DNA from: Pseudomonas asiatica
GTDB taxonomy: Bacteria; Pseudomonadota; Gammaproteobacteria; Pseudomonadales; Pseudomonadaceae
Direction: 5' to 3'
Length of the DNA: 64,000 bases
Assembly: GCF_040214835.1 (NCBI RefSeq)
Contig: NZ_CP157874.1
Location: 3,352,001 to 3,416,000 of the forward strand
Shown: positions 21,239-30,664 of the stretch, in pieces
Position numbering within the stretch: position 1 is the first letter of the stretch
Layout: every line of letters begins with the position of its first letter
The notes under the pieces: model-generated
Databases searched by the model: none
Told to the model about the DNA's origin: nothing
The model's input: only the letters and a program-made list of their open reading frames with translations
Translations under genes and position numbers: made by a program

Positions 21239-22021
21239 ATGACCGCACCACTGAGCCTTGCCACCCTTGCCCCCGAACCCGACCCACGCCCGGTGCTGAT
21301 CCGCATCGAAGGCCTGAACAAGCACTACGGCGCGTTCCACGTGCTGCGCGACATCGACCTGCAGGTGCGCGAAGGCGAACGCATCGTGCTGTGCGGGCCG
21401 TCCGGCTCGGGCAAGTCGACCCTGATCCGCTGCATCAACCGCCTGGAAGTGGCCCAGCAGGGCAGCATCAAGGTGGATGGCATCGACCTGGCGGCCACCA
21501 CCCGCGAAGCGGCGCAAGTGCGCAGCGACATCGGCATGGTGTTCCAGCACTTCAACCTGTTCCCGCACATGAGCGTGCTCGACAACTGCCTGCTGGCCCC
21601 CACCAGCGTGCGCGGGTTGTCGCGCAAGGACGCCGAGGAGCGGGCACGCATGTACCTGAGCAAGGTCGGTATCGAAAGCCAGGCGCACAAGTACCCCAGC
21701 CAGCTGTCCGGCGGCCAGCAGCAGCGCGTGGCGATTGCCCGGGCGCTGTGCATGAAGCCGCGGATCATGCTGTTCGACGAGCCCACCTCGGCGCTGGACC
21801 CGGAGATGGTCGCCGAGGTGCTGGATGTGCTGGTGCAGCTGGCTGGCACTGGCATGACCATGCTTTGCGTCACCCATGAAATGGGCTTTGCCCGCCAGGT
21901 GGCCGAGCGGGTGCTGTTCCTCGAGGGCGGGCAGATCATCGAAGACAGCCCGCCACAGGTGTTCTTCAACCAGCCGCGTACCGAGCGGGCCAAGGGGTTC
22001 CTGGCGCAGATACTGCACTGA
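21239..22021 (+). CDS. ABC transporter ATP-binding protein, polar amino acids
   Basis: This 260-residue ATPase shows Walker A GPSGSGKST, signature LSGGQQQRVAIARAL, Walker B IMLFDEPTSALDPE and the switch histidine in CVTHEMGFARQ. It drives the HisMQ-like permeases encoded upstream. The N-terminus has a short extra segment (MTAPLSLATLAPEPDPRP) before the usual start of the domain. It is the last gene of the D-lysine island; a REP pair follows 32 nt later. Confidence 0.95.
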   Translation: MTAPLSLATLAPEPDPRPVLIRIEGLNKHYGAFHVLRDIDLQVREGERIVLCGPSGSGKSTLIRCINRLEVAQQGSIKVDGIDLAATTREAAQVRSDIGMVFQHFNLFPHMSVLDNCLLAPTSVRGLSRKDAEERARMYLSKVGIESQAHKYPSQLSGGQQQRVAIARALCMKPRIMLFDEPTSALDPEMVAEVLDVLVQLAGTGMTMLCVTHEMGFARQVAERVLFLEGGQIIEDSPPQVFFNQPRTERAKGFLAQILH

Positions 22022-22511
22022 TTGAAAATGATGAAAGCTGGTGCGATATCTGTGTAGGAGCGGCCTTGTGTCGCGAAAGGGCTGCGCAGCAGCCCCAGGG
22101 TTTCAGCGCAGGTGCACAAATTGCCGGGGCTGCTTTGCAGCCCTTTCGCGATACAAGGCCGCTCCTACAGGTCCCGCGTCAGCCGAAGGAGTGAGCGACT
22201 CTGCCGGCCCTTCATTGCACCGCTGCAAAGACCCAACTGCATCGTTAAATATTATTGACCTTAACCCCCGCCAAACCCACGCCGCCACAGGCCCGCATCG
22301 GTTTCAGCCCCCAAAAACCGGCGCATTCCCGGCCATCAAGCCCTGCTCCGTCGTTTGACATATCGAACGGCTCTGGCAAGCTATCTACAAGCCCCGACCG
22401 GAATCGTCGCCTCCGACGAGCCGGCAGTGCTCGGGGCTACAGGTTGCACCCATGGCCCCGCGCCGTGCACCTGCACAACAACGACAGGCCGAACCTGTCC
22501 CAAGGTGACAT
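22022..22511. promoter_or_regulatory. 490-bp intergenic region: REP pair, then promoter of the C26 hydrolase
   Basis: A class A REP pair fills 22053-22171. The remaining 340 bp has no coding character. TTGACA at 22355-22360 is the best -35 box seen, but there is no good -10 at the ideal 17-bp spacing (AAGCTA there, TATCTA 21 bp away), so an activator or another sigma factor may be needed. The Shine-Dalgarno is weak (CCCAAGGTGACAT before the ATG at 22512). Confidence 0.45.
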
Positions 22512-23321
22512 ATGTCCAACAGCAACATTGGCAACAAGCAACCCTCCCTGCGCAAACCCGTCGTCCTGATGACCATGGGCAGCCAAGAGCGCAAAGGCCA
22601 TGACTACCAGGTCATGACCCACAAATACATCACCCCGCTGGTCGATTTTTCCGATTGCGTCCCGGTGCTGGTGCCCACCTGCTGCGGCATCGAAGACCTC
22701 GAGACCTATCTGGACATGGCCGACGGCGTGTACCTGACCGGCGCCGGCAGCAACATCGACCCGGCCCTGTACGGCCAGGAAAACGAGACCCCCGGCAAAG
22801 GCCAGGACCAGAACCGCGACCTGTTCGACATCCCGCTGGTCAAGGCCGCGATCAAGCGTGGCCTGCCTATCTTCGGCATCTGCCGTGGCATGCAGGAAAT
22901 CAACGTGGCCCTGGGTGGCGACATCTACCAGAAGGTGTACGCCGAGCCTGGCTTCAACGACCACCGGGAAAACCCGGAAGACCCGGTCGAGGTGCAATAC
23001 GCCCAGGTGCACGGCGTGAAGATCAAGCCGGACAGCTGGCTGCGCGACACCCTGGGTACCGACGAAATTCGCGTCAACTCGCTGCATGGCCAAGGCCTGC
23101 ACAAGCTCGGCGCCGGCATCGAGGCCATCGCCCACGCCGAAGACGGCCTGGTCGAGGCGATCCATGCCCCGAGCATCTCGCCGTTCCTGTTCGCCGTGCA
23201 GTGGCACCCGGAGTGGCAAGCGGCGAAGAACCCGGATTCGATCAAGATCTTCCAGGCTTTCGGCGACGCTTGCCGGGCCCAGGTACGCAAGGCGCAGATC
23301 AAGCGCCAGCAAGCTGCCTGA
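22512..23321 (+). CDS. Gamma-glutamyl-gamma-aminobutyrate hydrolase family protein (class-I GATase, C26)
   Basis: This 269-residue protein has the class-I glutamine amidotransferase triad: Cys124 in FGICRGMQEINVALGG, His232 and Glu234 in AVQWHPEWQ. YLTGAGSNIDPALYG is the oxyanion-strand region typical of PuuD/C26 peptidases, which hydrolyse gamma-glutamyl amides in the putrescine route. No other puu genes lie nearby. It stands alone between the D-lysine and aldarate modules with its own promoter region and terminator. The substrate is therefore open; a gamma-glutamylated amine or amino acid is the best guess. Confidence 0.88.
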   Translation: MSNSNIGNKQPSLRKPVVLMTMGSQERKGHDYQVMTHKYITPLVDFSDCVPVLVPTCCGIEDLETYLDMADGVYLTGAGSNIDPALYGQENETPGKGQDQNRDLFDIPLVKAAIKRGLPIFGICRGMQEINVALGGDIYQKVYAEPGFNDHRENPEDPVEVQYAQVHGVKIKPDSWLRDTLGTDEIRVNSLHGQGLHKLGAGIEAIAHAEDGLVEAIHAPSISPFLFAVQWHPEWQAAKNPDSIKIFQAFGDACRAQVRKAQIKRQQAA

Positions 23322-23345
23322 CCCCAGTTTCCTCTGCTTTGATCG

Positions 23346-23373
23346 CGGGGCGGCGCAAGGCCGCCCCCGTTTT
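23346..23373 (+). terminator. Rho-independent terminator of the C26 hydrolase gene
   Basis: A CGGGGCGGC...GCCGCCCCCG hairpin followed by TTTT lies 25 nt after the stop codon. Confidence 0.8.
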
Positions 23374-23693
23374 CCCCGGTCACCCTCTGCTGGTCCCAGA
23401 ACACTTCCCGTGGAAACGGGCGGCGGGCTTGTGCCTGTCTCCGCGATCGTTTTTTTCCTACCCCATCAAGAGATACGATGACTGATCGCGATGGATCTGC
23501 CATCTGCGTCTCGTGCATCTGTTGTTGTCGCCTGTTCTGGCCTCTTCGCGGGTAAACCCGCTCCCACAGGGATCTCCGAAAATTTCAAGCGCGACGCGGT
23601 CTCTGTGGGAGCGGGTTTACCCGCGAAGAGGCCGGCACAGGCAATAACATTCCTTCAGCCCCTCCACAAAAAAATCTCCCAAAGGGACTAGTC

Positions 23694-23712
23694 ATCGTAC
23701 AAGTTGTACGAT
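23694..23712. promoter_or_regulatory. Perfect 19-bp palindrome, probable GntR operator
   Basis: ATCGTACAAGTTGTACGAT is a perfect inverted repeat around a central G, 59 bp upstream of kdgD. FadR/GntR regulators typically bind odd palindromes containing GT...AC, which this has. One exact half, TTGTACGAT, recurs at 30520-30528 just upstream of the gntR gene at the other end of the module, which supports this being the binding sequence of that regulator. Confidence 0.75.
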
Positions 23713-23771
23713 AACTTACCTCCAACGCAAAACAACACCCTTCACCCAAGCGCCACAGGATGCCAACAACA

Positions 23772-24683
23772 ATGACTCCACAAGAACTCAAATCCATCCT
23801 CTCCCACGGCCTGCTGTCTTTCCCGGTCACCGACTTCAACGCCCAGGGCGACTTCAACCCGGCTGGCTACGTCAAGCGCCTGGAATGGCTGGCCCCGTAT
23901 GGCGCCAGCGCCCTGTTCGCCGCCGGCGGCACCGGTGAGTTCTTCTCCCTGGCTGCCAGCGAATACAGCCAGGTGATCAAGACCGCCGTCGACACCTGCG
24001 CCAAATCGGTACCCATCCTCGCCGGCGTCGGTGGCTCCACCCGCCAGGCCATCGAATACGCGCAAGAAGCCGAGCGCCTGGGTGCCAAGGGCCTGCTGCT
24101 GCTGCCGCACTACCTGACCGAAGCCAGCCAGGAAGGTGTCGCCGCCCACGTCGAAGCAGTGTGCAAATCGGTAAACATCGGCGTAGTCGTCTACAACCGC
24201 AACGTCTGCCGCCTGAACGCCGACCTGCTGGAAAAACTGGCCGAGCGCTGCCCGAACCTGATCGGCTACAAGGACGGCCTGGGTGACATCGAGCTGATGG
24301 TGTCGATCCGTCGCCGCCTGGGCGACCGCTTCAGCTACCTGGGTGGCCTGCCGACCGCCGAGGTGTATGCTGCTGCCTACAAGGCCCTGGGCGTGCCGGT
24401 GTACTCCTCCGCCGTGTTCAACTTCGTGCCGAAGACCGCCATGGACTTCTACAACGCCATCGCCCGTGACGACCACGCCACCGTGGCCAAGCTGATCGAC
24501 GACTTCTTCCTGCCGTACCTGGACATCCGCAACCGCAAGGCCGGCTACGCCGTGAGCATCGTCAAGGCCGGCGCCAGGATCGCCGGTTACGACGCCGGCC
24601 CGGTGCGTACTCCGCTTACCGACCTCACCGCCGACGAGTACGAAGAACTCGCCGCGCTGATGGACAAGATGGGCCCGCAGTAA
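23772..24683 (+). CDS. kdgD: 5-dehydro-4-deoxyglucarate dehydratase (decarboxylating)
   Basis: This 303-residue DapA-superfamily TIM barrel converts 5-dehydro-4-deoxy-D-glucarate to 2-oxoglutarate semialdehyde with loss of CO2 and water. [11 protein letters not shown] (residues 50-60) binds the keto-acid, Tyr141 is in VVYNRN and the Schiff-base Lys167 is in [11 protein letters not shown] took the ATG at 23772 ([10 protein letters not shown]), which gives the usual 303 residues and a CAGGA at acceptable distance; the ATG at 23760 adds four residues with no Shine-Dalgarno. It is the first gene of the aldarate module, under the 23694-23712 palindrome. KGSA made here is oxidised by the dehydrogenase at 27967. 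Confidence 0.96.
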   Translation: MTPQELKSILSHGLLSFPVTDFNAQGDFNPAGYVKRLEWLAPYGASALFAAGGTGEFFSLAASEYSQVIKTAVDTCAKSVPILAGVGGSTRQAIEYAQEAERLGAKGLLLLPHYLTEASQEGVAAHVEAVCKSVNIGVVVYNRNVCRLNADLLEKLAERCPNLIGYKDGLGDIELMVSIRRRLGDRFSYLGGLPTAEVYAAAYKALGVPVYSSAVFNFVPKTAMDFYNAIARDDHATVAKLIDDFFLPYLDIRNRKAGYAVSIVKAGARIAGYDAGPVRTPLTDLTADEYEELAALMDKMGPQ

Positions 24684-24713
24684 GCGCCGCCCGCGGCCTG
24701 CCAGATGCCGCGC

Positions 24714-24738
24714 CCGGAGTGGGCCAGCCCCACTCCGG
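24714..24738 (+). terminator. Strong hairpin after kdgD (attenuator or 3' stabiliser)
   Basis: A 10-bp perfect stem CCGGAGTGGG/CCCACTCCGG with a 5-nt loop starts 31 nt after the kdgD stop. The tract after it (TTACAATTC) is only weakly U-rich, so read-through into the carrier gene is likely. Confidence 0.55.
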
Positions 24739-24787
24739 TTACAATTCGTGAGCCCGCACAAAAATAACTAGTGGGAGTACTACCAGC

Positions 24788-26149
24788 ATGCAAGCGACGA
24801 AGAAGACGCATGTGCGCTACCTGATCCTGTTCATGCTGTTCCTGGTGACCACGATCAACTACGCTGACCGCGCCACCATTGCAATCGCGGGCTCCAGCCT
24901 GCAGAAAGACCTCGGCATCGATGCCGTGACCCTCGGCTACATCTTCTCCGCCTTCGGATGGGCATACGTGGCTGGCCAGATTCCTGGTGGCTGGCTGCTC
25001 GACCGCTTCGGTTCCAAGAACGTCTACGCCTTCAGCATCTTCACCTGGTCGCTGTTCACCCTGCTGCAGGGCTTTGTCGGTGGCCTGCCGGTGGCCTGGG
25101 CGGTGGTGACGCTGTTCACCCTGCGCTTTCTGGTCGGTTTTGCCGAAGCCCCGTCGTTTCCGGGCAATGCGCGCATCGTCGCGGCCTGGTTCCCGACCCA
25201 GGAACGCGGCACCGCTTCGGCCATCTTCAACTCGGCGCAGTACTTCGCCACCGCACTGTTCGCACCGATCATGGGCTGGATCGTGTTCAGCTTCGGCTGG
25301 GAGCACGTGTTCGTGGTCATGGGCGCACTGGGCATCGTGTTCTCCATGGTGTGGCTGAAGACCATCTACAACCCGCGCCAACACCCACGCATCAGCCCGG
25401 GTGAACTCGAGCACATCGAGCAGAACGGCGGCCTGGTGGACATGGACCAGAAGCGCGGCAACGACGGCCCGAAATGGGGCTACATCAAGCAACTGCTGAC
25501 CAGCCGCATGCTGCTGGGCGTGTACCTGGGCCAGTACTGCATCAACGCCATCACCTACTTCTTCCTCACCTGGTTCCCGGTGTACCTGGTGCAGGAGCGC
25601 GGCATGACCATCCTCAAGGCCGGCTTCATCGCCTCGCTGCCGGCGGTCTGCGGCTTCATCGGTGGTGTGCTGGGCGGGGTGATCTCCGACTGGCTGCTGC
25701 GCCGCGGCAACTCGCTGACCTTCTCGCGCAAGCTGCCGATCGTCTGCGGCCTGCTGCTGTCGACCACCATGGTGTTCTGCAACTACGTCGACGCCGAGTG
25801 GATGGTGGTCGGTTTCATGACCCTGGCGTTCTTCGGCAAAGGCATCGGCGCACTGGGCTGGGCGGTGGTCGCCGACACCTCGCCGAAACAGATCGCCGGG
25901 CTGTCGGGCGGGCTGTTCAACACCTTCGGCAACATCGCCTCGATCACCACGCCAATCGTGATCGGCTACATCATCAGCGCCACCGGCTCGTTCAAGTGGG
26001 CCCTGGTGTATGTCGGCGCCAACGCCCTGGTGGCGGTGTTCAGCTACCTGGTGATCGTCGGCCCGATCAAGCGCATCGAGCTGCGTGAAAGCCCAAAGCC
26101 TGACGCCGAGCCAGCGGCCGGCAGCGAACTGGCCGGCTCGCGCCACTGA
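24788..26149 (+). CDS. MFS glucarate/galactarate transporter (GudP-like)
   Basis: This 453-residue anion:cation symporter of the major facilitator superfamily has twelve predicted membrane segments. The N-terminal INYADRATIAIAGSSLQKDLG and GGWLLDRFGSKNVY motifs are typical of the GudP/GarP hexuronate-aldarate group. It sits between kdgD and garD in a module that degrades glucarate and galactarate, so uptake of these diacids is the natural role. The ATG at 24788 has GGGAG 9-12 nt upstream. Whether it carries both aldarates is not visible. Confidence 0.92.
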   Translation: MQATKKTHVRYLILFMLFLVTTINYADRATIAIAGSSLQKDLGIDAVTLGYIFSAFGWAYVAGQIPGGWLLDRFGSKNVYAFSIFTWSLFTLLQGFVGGLPVAWAVVTLFTLRFLVGFAEAPSFPGNARIVAAWFPTQERGTASAIFNSAQYFATALFAPIMGWIVFSFGWEHVFVVMGALGIVFSMVWLKTIYNPRQHPRISPGELEHIEQNGGLVDMDQKRGNDGPKWGYIKQLLTSRMLLGVYLGQYCINAITYFFLTWFPVYLVQERGMTILKAGFIASLPAVCGFIGGVLGGVISDWLLRRGNSLTFSRKLPIVCGLLLSTTMVFCNYVDAEWMVVGFMTLAFFGKGIGALGWAVVADTSPKQIAGLSGGLFNTFGNIASITTPIVIGYIISATGSFKWALVYVGANALVAVFSYLVIVGPIKRIELRESPKPDAEPAAGSELAGSRH

Positions 26150-26226
26150 GTGAACACGCCCGCGTCGGCCACCCCGCCGCGGGCGGATGTACAAAAGCCT
26201 GAGAACCTGACAAGTAGGGCCCGAAC

Positions 26227-27780
26227 ATGCAGTTGATCGAACATTCCGACTCGCCCCGCTACGTCCGCCTGCACGACGACGACAATGTCGTGGTGGTGGT
26301 CAATGATGGCGGCCTGGGCGAAGGCGCCCGCTTCGCCGACGGCCTGACCCTGGTCGAGGGCGTGCCACAGAGCCACAAGGTGGCCACCGTGGCCATCGCC
26401 AAGGGCGAGCCGGTGCGCCGCTACGGGCAGATCATAGGCTACGCGCTGGAAGACCTGCGCCAGGGCAGCTGGGTGCAGGAGAGCCAGCTGGCCATGCCGG
26501 CCGCGCCGGAGCTGGACAGCCTGCCACGCTGCGACGCCGTCCCGCAGCCGCTGCCGCCGCTCGAAGGCTTCACCTTCGAAGGCTACCGCAACGCCGACGG
26601 CACCGTCGGTACCCGCAACATCCTCGGCATCACCACCACCGTGCAATGCGTGGCCGGCGTGCTGGAGCATGCGGTAAAGCGCATTCGCAGCGAGTTGCTG
26701 CCCAAGTACCCCAATGTCGATGACGTGGTGGCCATCACCCACAGCTATGGCTGCGGCGTGGCGATCAACGCGCGCGATGCCTACATCCCGATCCGCACGG
26801 TGCGCAACCTGGCGCGCAACCCCAACCTGGGCGGTGAGGCTCTGGTCATCAGCCTGGGCTGCGAAAAGCTGCAGGCCGGCCAGGTGATGCACGACAACGA
26901 CCCGTCGGTGGACCTCAGCGACCCATGGCTGTACCGCCTGCAGGACGCCAGCCTGGGCTTTGTGGAAATGATCGAACAGATCATGGAACTGGCCGAAACC
27001 CGTCTGAAGAAACTCGACCAGCGCCGCCGCGAAAGCGTGCCGGCCAGCGAACTGATCCTGGGTATGCAGTGCGGGGGCAGCGATGCCTTCTCGGGTATCA
27101 CCGCCAACCCGGCGCTGGGCTACGCCGCCGACCTGCTGGTACGCGCTGGCGCCACCGTGCTGTTCTCGGAAGTGACCGAAGTGCGCGACGCCATCTACAT
27201 GCTCACCTCGCGGGCGGAAAACCAGGAGGTCGCAGACGCCCTGGTGCGCGAAATGGACTGGTACGACCGCTACCTGCAGCAAGGCGCCGCCGACCGCAGC
27301 GCCAACACCACGCCGGGCAACAAGAAAGGCGGCTTGTCGAATATCGTCGAGAAGTCCCTGGGGTCAATCGTCAAGTCCGGCAGCGGCGCCATTCAGGGCG
27401 TGCTCGGCCCGGGCGAGCGGGTCAACCGCAAAGGCCTGATCTTCTGCGCCACCCCGGCCAGCGACTTTGTCTGCGGCACCCTGCAACTGGCTGCCGGCAT
27501 GAACCTGCATGTGTTCACCACCGGCCGCGGCACCCCGTACGGCCTGGCCATGGCGCCAGTGGTCAAGGTATGCACCCGCAGCGAGCTGGCCCAGCGCTGG
27601 CCCGACCTGATCGACATCGACGCCGGGCGCATCGCCAGCGGCCGCTCGACCATCGAGGAGCTGGGCTGGGAGCTGTTCCACTACTACCTGGACGTGGCCA
27701 GCGGCCGCAAGCAGACCTGGGCCGAACAGCATCGCCTGCACAACGACATCACCCTGTTCAACCCGGCACCGATTACCTGA
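26227..27780 (+). CDS. garD: Galactarate dehydratase
   Basis: This 517-residue UxaA/GarD-family metal-dependent hydro-lyase converts galactarate to 5-dehydro-4-deoxyglucarate, the substrate of kdgD. Domain order is an N-terminal SAF-like domain (about 1-95), a middle domain opening with [15 protein letters not shown], and the C-terminal domain with [20 protein letters not shown], both clear family signatures. Length is as expected. It lies 78 bp after the transporter stop. No glucarate dehydratase (gudD) is present in this window, so glucarate use would need a gene elsewhere. Confidence 0.95.
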   Translation: MQLIEHSDSPRYVRLHDDDNVVVVVNDGGLGEGARFADGLTLVEGVPQSHKVATVAIAKGEPVRRYGQIIGYALEDLRQGSWVQESQLAMPAAPELDSLPRCDAVPQPLPPLEGFTFEGYRNADGTVGTRNILGITTTVQCVAGVLEHAVKRIRSELLPKYPNVDDVVAITHSYGCGVAINARDAYIPIRTVRNLARNPNLGGEALVISLGCEKLQAGQVMHDNDPSVDLSDPWLYRLQDASLGFVEMIEQIMELAETRLKKLDQRRRESVPASELILGMQCGGSDAFSGITANPALGYAADLLVRAGATVLFSEVTEVRDAIYMLTSRAENQEVADALVREMDWYDRYLQQGAADRSANTTPGNKKGGLSNIVEKSLGSIVKSGSGAIQGVLGPGERVNRKGLIFCATPASDFVCGTLQLAAGMNLHVFTTGRGTPYGLAMAPVVKVCTRSELAQRWPDLIDIDAGRIASGRSTIEELGWELFHYYLDVASGRKQTWAEQHRLHNDITLFNPAPIT

Positions 27781-27817
27781 TGCCAAGGGCTTGCCCGACT
27801 CAATATTGCAACGCGGT

Positions 27818-27909
27818 CCCTGTGGGAGCGGGTTCACCCGCGAATACCGGCAAAGCCGGTGCCATACACCGAGTTGCCTGCTTCGCGGGTGAACCCGCTC
27901 CCACAGGGT
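27818..27909. repeat. REP pair, class B with GTGAAC loop
   Basis: GGAGCGGGTTCACCCGCGAA and its inverse lie between garD and the semialdehyde dehydrogenase gene, with a secondary small hairpin (ACCGGCAAAGCCGGT) in the spacer. This is another REP pair inside an apparent operon. Confidence 0.85.
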
Positions 27910-27966
27910 CCGAGCAAACGCCTCAAGCACGGTCTCTTCCTTCACTACTCTCTACAGGAGCATCCC

Positions 27967-29547
27967 ATGCCTGAAATCCTCGGCCACAACTTCATCGCCG
28001 GCCAGCGCAGCGCCGCTGGCCCGCAGCGCCTGCAGAGCCTGGACGCCAGCACCGGCGAGGCCCTGCCCTACAGCTTCGCCCAGGCCACCGAAAGTGAAGT
28101 GGACCAGGCCGCCAAGGCCGCGGCCGCCGCTTTCGCCGAATTCCGCCAGCTGACCCCGGCGCGGCGCGCCGAGTTCCTCGACGCCATCGCGGCCGAACTG
28201 GACGAACTGGACGACGCCTTCGTCGCGATCGTCTGCCGTGAAACCGCCCTGCCCCCCGCCCGTATCCAGGGCGAACGCGGCCGCACCAGCGGCCAGATGC
28301 GCCTGTTCGCCCAGGTGCTGCGCCGTGGTGACTTCCTCGGTGCGCGCATCGACCTGGCCCTGCCCGAGCGCCAGCCCCTGCCACGCGTGGACCTGCGCCA
28401 GATGCGCATCGGCGTCGGCCCGGTCGCCGTGTTTGGCGCCAGCAACTTCCCGCTGGCCTTCTCCACCGCCGGTGGCGATACCGCCGCGGCCCTGGCCGCC
28501 GGTTGCCCGGTTGTGTTCAAGGCCCACAGCGGCCACATGGCCACCGCCGACCTGGTCGGCTGTGCCATCCAGCGCGCCTCCGAGCGCACCGGCATGCCCA
28601 AGGGCGTGTTCAACATGGTGTTCGGTGGCGGCGTCGGCGAGTGGCTGGTCAAGCACCCGGCTATCCAGGCCGTCGGCTTCACCGGCTCGCTGAAAGGCGG
28701 TGACGCCCTGTGCCGCATGGCCGCCGAGCGCCCGCAGCCGATCCCGGTGTTCGCCGAGATGTCCAGCATCAACCCGGTCATCATCCTGCCGGGCGCCCTG
28801 GCCAAGCGTGGCGAAGCCATCGCCCGAGAACTGGCCGGTTCGGTGTGCCTGGGCGCAGGCCAGTTCTGCACCAACCCGGGCCTGGTGATCGGCCTGCAAT
28901 CGCCGCAGTACAGCCAACTGCTGGCAGAGCTTGGCCAGCACCTGAGCCAGCAGGCCGGCCAGACCATGCTCAACGCCGGTGGCCTGCGCAGCTACGTCGG
29001 TGGCCTGGAGCACCTGCACGCCCATGCCGGTATCGAGCACCTGGCCGGCCAGGCGCAGGCAGGCAGCCAGGCGCGCGCCCAGCTGTTCAAGGCTGATGCC
29101 CGCCTGCTGGTGGAATCTGACCCGCTGCTGCAGGAAGAAGTGTTCGGCCCGACCACCGTTGCCGTGGAAGTGCAGGACAACGACCAGTTGCGCGCCGCCC
29201 TGCTCGGCCTGCGTGGCCAGCTGACCGCGACCCTGATCGGCGAGCCGGAAGACCTGCAGGCCTTCGCCTGGCTGGTGCCGCTACTGGAGGAGAAAGTCGG
29301 GCGGATCCTGGTCAATGGCTACCCGACCGGTGTCGAGGTGTGTGATGCGATGGTGCACGGCGGGCCTTACCCGGCCACGTCGGATGCGCGCGGCACGTCG
29401 GTCGGCACCCTGGCCATCGACCGCTTCCTGCGCCCGGTGTGCTACCAGAACTACCCGCAGGCGCTGTTGCCTGAGGCACTGCGCGACGGCAACCCGCTTG
29501 GGCTGCGCCGGCTGGTGAATGGCCAGTGGAGTGAGGGAGCAATCTGA
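27967..29547 (+). CDS. Alpha-ketoglutarate semialdehyde dehydrogenase
   Basis: This 526-residue aldehyde dehydrogenase oxidises 2,5-dioxopentanoate (KGSA) to 2-oxoglutarate, the last step of the aldarate route. The catalytic Cys301 is in GAGQFCTNPG, the NAD-site FTGSLKGG precedes it, and FGASNFPLAFSTAGGDT is typical of the longer KGSADH group. The start at ATG 27967 (MPEILGHNFIAGQR) follows a CAGGAG about 7 nt upstream. A strong terminator follows at 29566-29596, ending the module. This group (KGSADH-III-like) is induced by aldarates in other bacteria. Confidence 0.94.
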   Translation: MPEILGHNFIAGQRSAAGPQRLQSLDASTGEALPYSFAQATESEVDQAAKAAAAAFAEFRQLTPARRAEFLDAIAAELDELDDAFVAIVCRETALPPARIQGERGRTSGQMRLFAQVLRRGDFLGARIDLALPERQPLPRVDLRQMRIGVGPVAVFGASNFPLAFSTAGGDTAAALAAGCPVVFKAHSGHMATADLVGCAIQRASERTGMPKGVFNMVFGGGVGEWLVKHPAIQAVGFTGSLKGGDALCRMAAERPQPIPVFAEMSSINPVIILPGALAKRGEAIARELAGSVCLGAGQFCTNPGLVIGLQSPQYSQLLAELGQHLSQQAGQTMLNAGGLRSYVGGLEHLHAHAGIEHLAGQAQAGSQARAQLFKADARLLVESDPLLQEEVFGPTTVAVEVQDNDQLRAALLGLRGQLTATLIGEPEDLQAFAWLVPLLEEKVGRILVNGYPTGVEVCDAMVHGGPYPATSDARGTSVGTLAIDRFLRPVCYQNYPQALLPEALRDGNPLGLRRLVNGQWSEGAI

Positions 29548-29565
29548 CTGATTGCCTGAAACAGG

Positions 29566-29596
29566 AAAGCCCCGTGCATGGCGGGGCTTTTCTTTT
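29566..29596 (+). terminator. Rho-independent terminator of the aldarate operon
   Basis: AAAGCCCCG / CGGGGCTTT hairpin followed by TTCTTTT, starting 19 nt past the stop codon. Confidence 0.92.
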
Positions 29597-29602
29597 GGCT
29601 GT

Positions 29603-29703
29603 ACCGGCCTCTTCGCGGGTAAACCCGCTCCTACAGGGACCGCGCCGTACTTACAGGTAATGGATAACCTTGTGGGAGCGGGTTTACCCGCGAAGAGGCC
29701 AGG
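29603..29703. repeat. REP pair, class B
   Basis: Standard inverted pair with GGTAAACCC/GGGTTTACC loops between the convergent semialdehyde dehydrogenase and gntR genes. Confidence 0.87.
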
Positions 29704-29721
29704 TCAGGCAACAGAGAAGCC

Positions 29722-30471
29722 TCAGACCCCCTGCGCCTCGGCCTCTTCATGCGCCTGCCGCAAGCGCTCGCGGCTGTTGCTCAGGTGCATGCGCATGGCC
29801 ATCTTCGCCCCTTCGCTATCACGCCGGGCGATGGCTTCGTAGATCGCCTCGTGCTCGTGCATCAGCCGGCTCATGTAGTGCGCCTGGTCATCGTGGGCCA
29901 GCCGCGCCGAATTCAACCGGGTACGCGGAATGATGCTGGTGCCCAGGTGGTTGATGATGTCGGCGAAGTAGTGGTTGCCGCTGGCCTGGGCAATGCGCAG
30001 GTGGAACTGGAAATCCGCCGACACCGCATCCGTGGCGTGGGCAGCCCCTTCGTTGAGTTCGTCCAGCGCCGCACGCATGCCGGTCAGCTCTTCATCGCTG
30101 CGCCGCTGCGCCGCCAGGCCCGCTGATTCGATCTCCAGGGCAATGCGCAATTCCAGCACCGCCAACACTTCGCGCAGGGTGACCACGGTCGCCGGGTCGA
30201 TACGGAAACCACCCGTGGCTGGCGCGTCCAGCACGAAGGTGCCAATGCCGTGGCGGGTCTCGACCTGCCCGGCGGCCTGCAGCCGCGAGATCGCTTCACG
30301 CACCACCGTGCGGCTGACACCCTCTTCGACCATGATCTGCGATTCGGTCGGCAGCTTGTCGCCGCGCTTGAGCTGGCCGCTGCGAATGCGCTCGGTCAGC
30401 ACCGTGACCAGTTCCTGGGCCAGACTGCGCGGCTTGCGCCGGGTCTTTGCCTGTACCTGCTGCTCTGTCAT
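29722..30471 (-). CDS. GntR-family (FadR subfamily) transcriptional regulator
   Basis: This regulator of about 249 residues has an N-terminal winged helix (about 15-85, SLAQELVTVLTERIRSGQLKRGDKLPTES then SRTVVREAISRLQAAGQVETRHGIGTFV) and an all-helical FCD ligand domain with the metal-binding pattern (ADFQFHLRIAQASGN; HEAIYEAIARRD). It closes the aldarate module and is the obvious regulator. The half-site TTGTACGAT lies about 50 bp upstream of its start and the full palindrome before kdgD. The start is either ATG 30471 or GTG 30486; neither has a strong Shine-Dalgarno. Repression relieved by an aldarate is inferred. Confidence 0.93.
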   Translation of the reverse strand: MTEQQVQAKTRRKPRSLAQELVTVLTERIRSGQLKRGDKLPTESQIMVEEGVSRTVVREAISRLQAAGQVETRHGIGTFVLDAPATGGFRIDPATVVTLREVLAVLELRIALEIESAGLAAQRRSDEELTGMRAALDELNEGAAHATDAVSADFQFHLRIAQASGNHYFADIINHLGTSIIPRTRLNSARLAHDDQAHYMSRLMHEHEAIYEAIARRDSEGAKMAMRMHLSNSRERLRQAHEEAEAQGV

Positions 30472-30519
30472 TGCCCTGTATTTCACCTTGAAAGACAGCG
30501 CTCATCATAGCGCAAGCAG

Positions 30520-30528
30520 TTGTACGAT
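30520..30528. promoter_or_regulatory. Half operator upstream of gntR
   Basis: TTGTACGAT is identical to the right half of the palindrome at 23694-23712. The left half is not conserved here, which would mean weaker binding and mild autoregulation. Confidence 0.5.
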
Positions 30529-30664
30529 CACATACACGCAGTGCGGTATTTCTCGTCGTTCGCAGGCGCGGCAGCCCTGAACGAAACACTGGAAATGCTG
30601 GCCCCTCGCAGGTGCGAGGCTGTACTGTGCGGTTTCACGCTCATCCATGGAAGGAAAACACAGC

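Larger units (their letters stand above)
23322..23771. repeat. 450-bp intergenic region with REP pair, class B (23537-23640)
   Basis: In order this gap holds the hydrolase terminator (23346-23373), about 160 bp without recognisable signal, a standard inverted REP pair of the TTCGCGGGTAAACCCGC type (23537-23640), and the kdgD promoter region with a 19-bp operator palindrome (23694-23712). Confidence 0.8.

Noticed and set aside
22355..22387. Sigma-70 promoter with TTGACA at 22355
   Set aside because: No acceptable -10 box at 16-18 bp, so it was kept only as a remark in the intergenic entry.
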